NCBI GenBank assembly: GCA_944385935.1
Contig: CALWZC010000001.1
Coordinates: 62,001 to 126,000, forward strand
Direction: 5' to 3'
Origin: an uncultured Anaerofilum sp.
GTDB taxonomy: Bacteria > Bacillota > Clostridia > Oscillospirales > Ruminococcaceae
Length of the DNA stretch: 64,000 nucleotides
Shown here: piece by piece, positions 53,900-61,687 of the stretch
Layout of the letters: every line of letters begins with the position of its first letter
How positions within the stretch are numbered: position 1 is the first letter of the stretch
The notes under the pieces: model-generated
The model's database searches: none
Seen by the model: only the letters and a program-made list of their open reading frames with translations
What the model was told of the DNA's origin: nothing
Program-made: the position numbers and the translations under genes

Positions 53900-55351
53900 A
53901 TGCTTTCACAAGAACATGCCCCAATCTATGAGGCATTGGAGGAATTTGACAAAAAGCGAGTGGTACCCTTTGATGTACCCGGCCATAAACGAGGAAGGGG
54001 AAACCCAGAATTGGTGGCATTGCTGGGACAAAAATGTGTTTCCATTGATGTAAACTCTATGAAGCCACTGGACAACCTGTGTCATCCCATCTCGGTTATT
54101 CGACAAGCAGAGGAGCTGGCGGCGGAAGCATTTGGGGCAGCCCATGCCTTTTTGATGGTGGGGGGAACTACCAGCGCAGTGCAAAGCATGATTCTTTCTG
54201 TGGCAAAGCGTGGGGAAAAAATTATTTTGCCCCGCAATGTTCACCGCAGTGTCATGGGGGCAATGGTGCTGTGTGGTGCTGTTCCGGTATATGTAGACCC
54301 TGCTTGTGATGAACGGCTGGGCATTCCTTTGGGAATGCGGCTGTCTGATGTGAAAGAAGCCATCCGAAAAAACCCTGATGCAAAGGCGGTTTTGGTAAAC
54401 AATCCCACCTACTATGGTGTTTGTTCTGACCTGCGAGGAATTGTGAAACTTGCTCATGAACATGGAATGTACTGCCTTGCTGATGAAGCCCATGGAACCC
54501 ACTTCTATTTTGGAGAAAATCTCCCTGTTTCTGCTATGGCAGCCGGAGCAGATATGGCGGCTGTATCTATGCACAAATCTGGAGGAAGCCTAACCCAAAG
54601 TTCTCTACTATTGGCAGGACCTTCCATGTCCGAGGGGCATATTCGCCAAATTATTAACCTAACGCAAACTACCAGTGGTTCCTATTTGCTGTTGTCCAGT
54701 TTGGATATTTCCCGCCGTAATTTGGCATTGAGAGGAAAAGAAGCCTTTCGGCAGGTGGTGGAGTTGGCAGAGTACGCCCGAAAGGAAATCAATGCCATTG
54801 GGGGTTACTATGCCTTTTCCAGAGAATTGGTAAACGGGGATAGCATTTTTGATTTTGATGTGACAAAATTGTCCATCAATACCTTGGATATTGGGCTGGC
54901 TGGCATTGAGGTATATGACCTGCTGCGTGATGAATACGATATCCAAATTGAATTTGGTGATTTGGGTAATATCTTGGCATACTTGTCCATTGGTGACCGC
55001 CCCAGAGAGGTGGAGCGTTTGGTAGGTGCCTTAGCGGAAATCCGCCGCCGCTTTGGAAAAAGCAAAGCTGGATTAATGCAACAGGAATACATTGAACCAG
55101 AGGTAGTGGTATCTCCACAGGATGCCTTTTATGCAGAAAAAGAGTCCTTGCCCATTGAACAAACAGAGGGCAAGGTATGCAGCGAATTTGTTATGTGTTA
55201 TCCTCCGGGGATTCCCATTTTAACCCCCGGGGAGCGCATTACCCGCCGCATTTTGGACTATATCCAATATGCCAAAGAAAAGGGATGCAGTATGACAGGC
55301 CCAGAAGATGCAGATATTTTGCGATTGAATGTATTGAAAGGGGAGGTTTGA
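53900..55351 (+). CDS. Orn/Lys/Arg decarboxylase, short aminotransferase-fold type
   Basis: This 483-residue PLP decarboxylase has DVPGHKRGRG near 25, GGTTSAVQSMIL near 88, LADEAHGTHF near 193 and SMHKSGGSLTQ with the PLP Lys226. The short form resembles B. subtilis SpeA-type arginine decarboxylase. With a ureohydrolase in the same operon, arginine to agmatine is the likeliest reaction; lysine or ornithine cannot be excluded. The ATG at 53900 follows TAGGGAGG. It lies 17 nt after speD. Confidence 0.9.
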   Translation: MLSQEHAPIYEALEEFDKKRVVPFDVPGHKRGRGNPELVALLGQKCVSIDVNSMKPLDNLCHPISVIRQAEELAAEAFGAAHAFLMVGGTTSAVQSMILSVAKRGEKIILPRNVHRSVMGAMVLCGAVPVYVDPACDERLGIPLGMRLSDVKEAIRKNPDAKAVLVNNPTYYGVCSDLRGIVKLAHEHGMYCLADEAHGTHFYFGENLPVSAMAAGADMAAVSMHKSGGSLTQSSLLLAGPSMSEGHIRQIINLTQTTSGSYLLLSSLDISRRNLALRGKEAFRQVVELAEYARKEINAIGGYYAFSRELVNGDSIFDFDVTKLSINTLDIGLAGIEVYDLLRDEYDIQIEFGDLGNILAYLSIGDRPREVERLVGALAEIRRRFGKSKAGLMQQEYIEPEVVVSPQDAFYAEKESLPIEQTEGKVCSEFVMCYPPGIPILTPGERITRRILDYIQYAKEKGCSMTGPEDADILRLNVLKGEV

Positions 55352-55352
55352 A

Positions 55353-56213
55353 ATGGAGTTTTGGTTTTCAGAGGCGCATACCCCCAATGTAAAACTGTCT
55401 ATTCGTGTGGATAAACAGCTTTACAGCGGAAAAAGTGAATTTCAGCGGATTGATGTGTTTGAATCCCCAGAGTTTGGGCGATTCCTCGCCTTGGATGGGT
55501 ATATGATGCTCACCGAAAAGGATGAGTTTATCTACCATGAAATGATTGTCCATGTGCCTATGGCAGTGCACCCCAATGTGAAAAAAGTGTTGGTCATTGG
55601 TGCAGGAGATGGGGGAGTGGTGCGAGAATTGGTGCAATACCCCGAAATTGAAACCATTGACATGGTGGAAATTGACCCCTTGGTGGTGGAGGTTTGCCGA
55701 AAATATTTGCCACAGACAGCTTGTCGCTTTGATGACCCTCGGTTGACTATCCATTATGAGGACGGATTGAAGTTTGTCCGCTCCCGCAAGGATGAATATG
55801 ATTTGATTATTGTGGATTCCACCGACCCCTTTGGCCCGGGAGAAGGATTGTTTACCATGGAATTCTACGGCAATTGCTACAATGCTTTGAAAGAAGATGG
55901 CATTATGGTAAATCAGCATGAAAGCCCCTTCTATCAGGAAGATGCAGTTGCTTGTCAACGTGCCCACAAACGGATTGTAGATTCCTTCCCCATCAGTCGA
56001 GTGTATCAGGCACATATTCCCACCTATCCATCCGGCCATTGGTTGTTTGGTTTTGCAAGTAAAAAATATCACCCATTAAAGGATTTGAACGAAACCCGTT
56101 GGAATATGCGTGGCATTACTACCCGCTATTACACCACCACATTGCATAAGGGAGCTTTTTATATCCCGGCTTATGTAGAGGAGTTGCTGAAAAATGTTGA
56201 ACACCAACCTTGA
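55353..56213 (+). CDS. speE: Spermidine synthase / aminopropyltransferase
   Basis: A 286-residue aminopropyltransferase using decarboxylated AdoMet. VLVIGAGDGGVVRELVQY, MVEIDPLVVEVCRKYL and IIVDSTDPFGPGEGLF are the family motifs. Putrescine is the usual acceptor; since the operon could make agmatine, an agmatine-type acceptor is also possible. It starts 1 nt after the decarboxylase stop and overlaps speB by 20 nt. Confidence 0.92.
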   Translation: MEFWFSEAHTPNVKLSIRVDKQLYSGKSEFQRIDVFESPEFGRFLALDGYMMLTEKDEFIYHEMIVHVPMAVHPNVKKVLVIGAGDGGVVRELVQYPEIETIDMVEIDPLVVEVCRKYLPQTACRFDDPRLTIHYEDGLKFVRSRKDEYDLIIVDSTDPFGPGEGLFTMEFYGNCYNALKEDGIMVNQHESPFYQEDAVACQRAHKRIVDSFPISRVYQAHIPTYPSGHWLFGFASKKYHPLKDLNETRWNMRGITTRYYTTTLHKGAFYIPAYVEELLKNVEHQP

Positions 56214-57048
56214 AACCTTTTTGGCCTGTGATACTTTGCCTCAACAGGCAAAAATTGTGTTGTTTGGAGCACCTTTTGACTCCACAACATCATTCCGTCC
56301 TGGTACTCGCTTTGGTAGTGGTGCTATTCGGCGGGAATCTTATGGGCTGGAAAGCTATAGCCCTTATCAGGATAAAGATTTGACCGATTGCGCAGTTGCA
56401 GATACTGGGGATTTGGAACTGTGCATTGGAGACACCAAAGCTGTACTGGAGCAGATTCAACAGTATACCACAGAGATTTTGCAAACAGGTGCTCTGCCCT
56501 TTATGCTGGGGGGAGAACATCTGGTGACTTTGGGAGCATTTCGGGCAGTGTTTGAGCAATATTCTGATGTGCATATTATCCACTTCGATGCTCACGCCGA
56601 TTTGCGTCAGGACTATCTGGGAGTGCAGCTTTCTCATGCCAGTGTACTCCGCCGTTGCTGGGAATTGGTGGGAGATGGAAAAATCTTTCAGTTTGGCATT
56701 CGCTCTGGTGACCGTGAGGAATTTGCATGGGGAAAAGACCATGTTTCCACCCATCGGTTTGACTTGGAGGGATTGGAAGAAACCTTGCAAAAACTTGCAG
56801 GGAAACCAGTCTATTTTACAGTAGACTTGGATGTGTTGGACCCCAGTGTATTCCCGGGAACCGGAACCCCAGAGCCGGGGGGAGTAACCTTTGAGCAGTT
56901 GCGGAAAGCGGTCACATTGGTTTGCCAAAAGGCAAATGTTGTAGGCTGTGATGTAAATGAACTCAGCCCCCACTATGACCAAAGTGGTGTGTCCACTGCG
57001 GTGGCTTGTAAAGTAGTGCGAGAAATGCTGTTAGCATTGCACCCATAA
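56194..57048 (+). CDS. speB: Agmatinase-family ureohydrolase
   Basis: A 284-residue binuclear manganese ureohydrolase: GGEH at 106-109, DAHAD at 132-136, SHASVLRR and the DLDVLDPSVFPGTGTPEPGG segment. It converts agmatine to putrescine and urea, or aminopropylagmatine to spermidine and urea, depending on pathway. The overlap with speE suggests coupled production. Confidence 0.9.
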   Translation: MLNTNLETFLACDTLPQQAKIVLFGAPFDSTTSFRPGTRFGSGAIRRESYGLESYSPYQDKDLTDCAVADTGDLELCIGDTKAVLEQIQQYTTEILQTGALPFMLGGEHLVTLGAFRAVFEQYSDVHIIHFDAHADLRQDYLGVQLSHASVLRRCWELVGDGKIFQFGIRSGDREEFAWGKDHVSTHRFDLEGLEETLQKLAGKPVYFTVDLDVLDPSVFPGTGTPEPGGVTFEQLRKAVTLVCQKANVVGCDVNELSPHYDQSGVSTAVACKVVREMLLALHP

Positions 57049-57073
57049 CCATGATATAAAGGAGTTGGAACAA

Positions 57074-58333
57074 ATGAGCAAAGTATTGGTAATCGGCTGC
57101 GGCGGTGTGGCCAGTGTAGCAATTCAAAAGTGTTGTCAAAACAGTGAGGTATTTACCGAAATCTGCATTGCCAGCCGTACAAAATCTAAATGTGATGCCC
57201 TGAAAGCAAAGCTAGAAGGCAAAACAAAAACCATCATCACCACAGAGCAGGTGGACGCAGATAAGGTGGAAGAACTGGTTGCTTTGATTCGCAAGGTACA
57301 GCCTGACTTGGTTATGAATATCGCTTTGCCCTATCAGGATTTAACCATTATGGATGCTTGCCTAGAATGTAGTGTAAACTATATGGACACTGCAAACTAT
57401 GAGCCAGAAGATTTGAACGACCCAGAATGGAAAGCCGCCTACGAAAAACGCTGCAAGGAGGAAGGCTTCTCCGCTTACTTTGATTATTCATGGCAGTGGG
57501 CATATAAAGAGAAGTTTGAAAAGGCTGGCTTGACTGCATTGTTGGGTTCTGGTTTTGACCCGGGTGTAACACAGGCATATTGTGCCTATGCACAAAAGCA
57601 CCTGTTTGATGAAATCCATACCATTGATATTTTGGACTGCAACGGCGGTGACCATGGTTATCCCTTTGCTACCAACTTTAACCCCGAAATCAACCTAAGA
57701 GAGGTTTCTGCTCCCGGCTCCTACTGGGAAAATGGCAAGTGGGTGGAAATTCCTGCCATGAGCATCAAGCGGGAATATAACTTTGATGGTGTGGGACAAA
57801 AGGATATGTACCTGTTGCACCACGAGGAAATTGAATCTTTGGCAAAAAATATTCCCAATGTGCAACGGATTCGCTTCTTTATGACCTTCGGACAAAGCTA
57901 TCTCACACACATGAAGTGTTTGGAAAATGTGGGTATGCTGTCTACCGAGCCTATGGAGTTTGATGGTAAAGAGATTGTGCCTATCCAGTTCTTGAAGGCA
58001 TTGTTGCCCGACCCTGCAACCCTTGGCCCTCGTACTGTTGGAAAAACCAACATTGGCTGTATTTTTACTGGCATAAAAGATGGAAAAGAGAAAACTGCTT
58101 ATATTTACAACATTTGCGACCATCAGGAGTGCTACAAAGAGGTAGAATCCCAGGCAATCTCCTACACAACAGGCGTGCCTGCCATGATTGGTGCCATGAT
58201 GTTGTTGACCAAAGAGTGGGACAAACCCGGGGTATATACCGTAGAGGAGTTTAATCCCGACCCATATATGGACGCATTGAACAAGTGGGGTTTGCCTTGG
58301 CAGATTGACAACAACCCTGTATTGGTGGACTAA
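57074..58333 (+). CDS. Carboxyspermidine dehydrogenase-type protein (saccharopine dehydrogenase family)
   Basis: The 419-residue NAD(P)-dependent enzyme opens with VLVIGCGGVASVAIQKC and resembles carboxynorspermidine/carboxyspermidine dehydrogenase rather than lysine-pathway enzymes, given the nspC-type partner. It reductively couples aspartate semialdehyde to putrescine (or agmatine) giving a carboxylated triamine. The ATG at 57074 follows AAAGGAG; an upstream TTG at 57065 is less likely. The next gene overlaps its stop (TAATG). Confidence 0.9.
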   Translation: MSKVLVIGCGGVASVAIQKCCQNSEVFTEICIASRTKSKCDALKAKLEGKTKTIITTEQVDADKVEELVALIRKVQPDLVMNIALPYQDLTIMDACLECSVNYMDTANYEPEDLNDPEWKAAYEKRCKEEGFSAYFDYSWQWAYKEKFEKAGLTALLGSGFDPGVTQAYCAYAQKHLFDEIHTIDILDCNGGDHGYPFATNFNPEINLREVSAPGSYWENGKWVEIPAMSIKREYNFDGVGQKDMYLLHHEEIESLAKNIPNVQRIRFFMTFGQSYLTHMKCLENVGMLSTEPMEFDGKEIVPIQFLKALLPDPATLGPRTVGKTNIGCIFTGIKDGKEKTAYIYNICDHQECYKEVESQAISYTTGVPAMIGAMMLLTKEWDKPGVYTVEEFNPDPYMDALNKWGLPWQIDNNPVLVD

Positions 58334-59460
58334 TGAGAGAGCAAGATTTACAAACCCCTTATTTTGTGGTAGATGAGGGGCTGTTAGAAAAAAAATTGCA
58401 GCTATTGCAACAGGTGGCACAACAAGCAGGCTGCAAAATTTTGTTGGCACAAAAGGCATTTTCTATGTTTGCTTGCTATCCTCTAATTCGCAAATATTTG
58501 GCAGGTACAACTGCCAGCGGATTGTATGAGGCACGGCTAGGAAAAGAGGAGTTCGGGGGGGAAACCCATGTGTTTTCCCCTGCCTACAAAGAGCAAGATT
58601 TTGTAGAACTGCTGGAATATGCCGACCACTTTGTATTTAATTCTCCCACACAAGTGAAAAAATATGCCGCCCGTGCAAAACAGGCAGGAAAGCAGGTGGG
58701 GCTGCGGGTAAATCCTGAGTGCTCTACACAAGAGGGGCATGCTATTTATGACCCTTGTGCTGTGGGCTCTCGGTTGGGAACCACCTTGGAAAATTTTGAT
58801 GAAGATATTTTGCCTTTGTTAGATGGGTTGCACTTTCACACCTTATGCGAGCAAAATTCCGATGATTTGGAAACCACTCTTAAAACCTTTGAGGAAAAAT
58901 TTGGAAAATGTTTAAAAGGTATGAAGTGGCTGAACATGGGTGGAGGCCATCACATTACCCGCAAAGATTATGATGTAGATAGATTGATTACCCTTATACA
59001 ACATGTAAAAGAAAAATATGGTGTTGAAGTATATCTGGAGCCGGGGGAAGCTGTGGTGCTAAACAGTGGCTTTTTGGTATGTTCTGTGCTGGAAACTTTC
59101 CGCAATGGCATAGATGTGGCAATTTTGGATACTTCTGCTGCCTGCCATATGCCCGATGTAATAGAAATGCCTTACCGCCCGCCGCTGCAACACAGCGGCC
59201 AACCCAATGAAAAGCCATACACTTACCGCTTGGGTGGTCCCACCTGTTTGGCTGGTGATATCATTGGCGATTATTCTTTTGATTCCCCTTTGCAAGAAGG
59301 CCAGCGTCTGACCTTTGAAGATATGGCATTGTATACCATGGTAAAGACAAACACATTTAATGGTATGCCCCTGCCCAATATTGTGCTGCGCAACAAAAAT
59401 GGTGATTGCCAGATTGTGCGGCAGTTTGGCTACGAAGATTTTAAAAATCGGCTTTCTTAA
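58333..59460 (+). CDS. nspC: Carboxynorspermidine/carboxyspermidine decarboxylase
   Basis: A 375-residue alanine-racemase-fold PLP decarboxylase with TPYFVVDEGLL at the start, LLAQKAFSMF carrying the PLP Lys41, GLHFHTLCEQ, NMGGGHHITRKDY and LEPGEAVVLNSG. It decarboxylates carboxyspermidine (or a related carboxyaminopropyl compound) to spermidine. It is last in the operon; no clear terminator follows. Confidence 0.92.
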   Translation: MREQDLQTPYFVVDEGLLEKKLQLLQQVAQQAGCKILLAQKAFSMFACYPLIRKYLAGTTASGLYEARLGKEEFGGETHVFSPAYKEQDFVELLEYADHFVFNSPTQVKKYAARAKQAGKQVGLRVNPECSTQEGHAIYDPCAVGSRLGTTLENFDEDILPLLDGLHFHTLCEQNSDDLETTLKTFEEKFGKCLKGMKWLNMGGGHHITRKDYDVDRLITLIQHVKEKYGVEVYLEPGEAVVLNSGFLVCSVLETFRNGIDVAILDTSAACHMPDVIEMPYRPPLQHSGQPNEKPYTYRLGGPTCLAGDIIGDYSFDSPLQEGQRLTFEDMALYTMVKTNTFNGMPLPNIVLRNKNGDCQIVRQFGYEDFKNRLS

Positions 59461-59951
59461 GGGAAAAAGAGAATATGGCAATTTTTGTAAATACTATAAA
59501 AGTTTGGGATATTTTTATTTAGGCATTCTGCTTTTTGTGGAAAAATTGTTGAAACTGTTGTGTAAAAGCAATAGAATTTGTGGATAATTTCCCCTTGCAG
59601 ATGGAGAAAAGAATGTGCTATAATCTGAGACAGGGAATAGATGAAAAACTTTATAAAAAATTTTTTAAAAAGTACTTTCATTTTTCCAAAACCATTGGAT
59701 AATGGTTATTGTATGGAGTGCGACACAGCAATGTGAAGTGCTGCCGCCCCTGATGTGGACAAGTTTTCCACGTATCCACAGAAGGGTTTTACAGTTTGAT
59801 TTTCTGCACCGGCAACGGATGTGCGAGGGCCCGCGTGTCGTTTGGTGCTCGGTGCTGAAAATATTTTGTGACTATGGTCACAGATAAAAAAATAAAATTT
59901 TAACGCTGGACAAAAGGATTGTCCGGCACAATGTCTAAGGAGGCATTTATT
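59461..59951 (+). other. 490-nt non-coding region upstream of flagellin
   Basis: No convincing gene is seen. It holds a perfect DnaA-box-like TGTGGATAA (59579-59587) and variants (TGTGGAAAA near 59536, TGTGGACAA near 59755, TTTTCCACG and GTATCCACA to about 59782). A very AT-rich stretch lies at 59640-59680, with a palindrome AACCATT-GGAT-AATGGTT (59690-59707). Hairpins near the flagellin start are TGTGAC/GTCACA (59867-59882) and GCTGGACA/TGTCCGGC (59905-59927). I did not find a clear sigma-28 promoter. Confidence 0.5.
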
Positions 59952-61568
59952 ATGGGAATGGTAGTTAGAACTAATACCATGGCCAACAACGCTTTCCGTC
60001 AGTTGGGCATGAACAACAGCGCAGTTTCTAAGAGCTTGGAGAAATTGTCTTCTGGTTTCCGCATCAACCGTGCAGGTGATGATGCTGCTGGTTTGGCAAT
60101 CAGCGAGCGCATGAAGGCTCAGATTAAGGGCTTGGATGCAGCTTCTGCCAACGCACAGGATGGTATCTCTCTGGTACAGACCGCTGAGGGTGCTTTGAAC
60201 GAAGTACATGACATGCTGAACCGTATGGTTGAGCTGGCAACCAAAGCTGCTAACGGCGTTTACACCGACAGCCAGCGTGCAAACTACGCTGATGAGGTTA
60301 CTCAGCTGAAGAGCGAAATCAACCGTATCGCTGATTCCACCAACTTCAACAGCTTGAACCTGTTGGATGGTACTATGTCCGGCAACAAGACTGGTACTCC
60401 TATTGATATGGCTGGTGACGGCAAGACCCGTAACTTTGGTGGTATCACTGGTGTTACTTTTGAGACCGGTTTGGATGAGAATATTAAGAAGGCTTTCAAC
60501 CAGGCTGTAGCAGATGCTTTCAACGCTGGCAATACCGTTTCTTTGGATGCTGCTGCTAGTGGTGCTAATGTTACCTTGAGCCTGAGCAACTTGACTGGTT
60601 ACAGTGTAGTAGTTCAGTTGAGCAATAACACAACTACAACTACAGTTGCAAATGTAACTTCTGCTTCTATTTCTAAAGTATGGATTACTGATAAAGCAGG
60701 TAACAAGATTGCTACAGTAAATGGTGACTGGACCAAGACTGGTAGCGTTGAGTTTGCTGCTCCCGGTCAGTCTTTTGTTCCAGATACTACCGGTAAGGCT
60801 ACTATTGAAATGGATTTGACAGGCATTACCGCCGCTTTGGGTGGTAATGCTGCTGCCGTTACTCTGAATATTGGTGGTGTTGACATCACTACCGGTAAGA
60901 ACTTCTCTACTGGTGACAATGCTACCGATGCTGACATCTTGAAGGAGTTGGCAAAGGCAAGCCAGACTGGTGTTCAGATTGGTGACACTACTTACAAGGC
61001 ATATTTGAATGATGCAGGTACTGGCCTAATCCTCGTTGCTGATAAAGCTGGCGAGCAGACAAACTTTGCAAATACAGTTTATGCTACTGTAAAAGGAAAT
61101 GCAGCAAATGCTATTGACGTTACCGCTACTGGTAAGAACGGCACAAACGTTCAGCAGGATGTAACCTTGCAAGTTGGCGATACCGATGCAGATTACAACA
61201 AGTTGACCTTGAAAATTGGCAACATGCACACTGATAAGCTGGGCAATGGTACTGACACTATCGAGGGTATCGATATTACCAGCCAGAGCACTGCTGGTGC
61301 TGCTATTGATGTAATCAATGGTGCTATCGACCAAGTATCTAAGGAGCGTTCTAACTTGGGTGCTATCCAGAACCGTCTGGAGCACACCATCAACAACCTG
61401 GATACCACCAGTGAGAACTTGAGCGCAGCTAACAGCCGTATTCGTGATACTGATATGGCTAAAGAGATGATGAACTATACCAAGATGAATGTTTTGGTAC
61501 AGTCTGCACAGGCTATGCTGGCACAGGCTAACCAGCAGCCCCAGAGCGTGCTGCAGTTGCTGCAGTAA
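59952..61568 (+). CDS. Flagellin
   Basis: The 538-residue filament subunit has conserved N-terminal D0/D1 helices (VVRTNTMANNAFRQLG, LSSGFRINRAGDDAAGLAIS) and C-terminal helices (SNLGAIQNRLEHTINNLDTT, then NSRIRDTDMAKEMM). The roughly 300-residue centre is variable, rich in Thr, Gly and Asn, and would be surface-exposed and open to glycosylation. The ATG at 59952 follows TAAGGAGG by 8 nt. Codon choice is visibly biased toward GGT, GCT, ACC and AAC compared with neighbours, as expected for high expression. Confidence 0.95.
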   Translation: MGMVVRTNTMANNAFRQLGMNNSAVSKSLEKLSSGFRINRAGDDAAGLAISERMKAQIKGLDAASANAQDGISLVQTAEGALNEVHDMLNRMVELATKAANGVYTDSQRANYADEVTQLKSEINRIADSTNFNSLNLLDGTMSGNKTGTPIDMAGDGKTRNFGGITGVTFETGLDENIKKAFNQAVADAFNAGNTVSLDAAASGANVTLSLSNLTGYSVVVQLSNNTTTTTVANVTSASISKVWITDKAGNKIATVNGDWTKTGSVEFAAPGQSFVPDTTGKATIEMDLTGITAALGGNAAAVTLNIGGVDITTGKNFSTGDNATDADILKELAKASQTGVQIGDTTYKAYLNDAGTGLILVADKAGEQTNFANTVYATVKGNAANAIDVTATGKNGTNVQQDVTLQVGDTDADYNKLTLKIGNMHTDKLGNGTDTIEGIDITSQSTAGAAIDVINGAIDQVSKERSNLGAIQNRLEHTINNLDTTSENLSAANSRIRDTDMAKEMMNYTKMNVLVQSAQAMLAQANQQPQSVLQLLQ

Positions 61569-61616
61569 GTTTTGGTTTAGTTGGTCAACCAATCAGCTAA
61601 ATAAACAGCAAAATGG

Positions 61617-61649
61617 TGGGTGTGCCCTTTGTGGCACGCCCATTTTTTA
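61617..61649 (+). terminator. Terminator after flagellin
   Basis: TGGGTGTGCC pairs with GGCACGCCCA (one wobble) and is followed by six T residues. The glycosyltransferase starts 40 nt later, so some read-through or a separate promoter is needed. Confidence 0.8.
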
Positions 61650-61687
61650 GTTTAGTCCAATCAATCAAAGCAAGGAAAGTGATAAAA

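Noticed and set aside
59461..59951. Chromosome replication origin
   Set aside because: DnaA-box-like sites and AT-rich DNA are present, but no replication genes or change of coding strand accompany them; genes on both sides run in the same direction.
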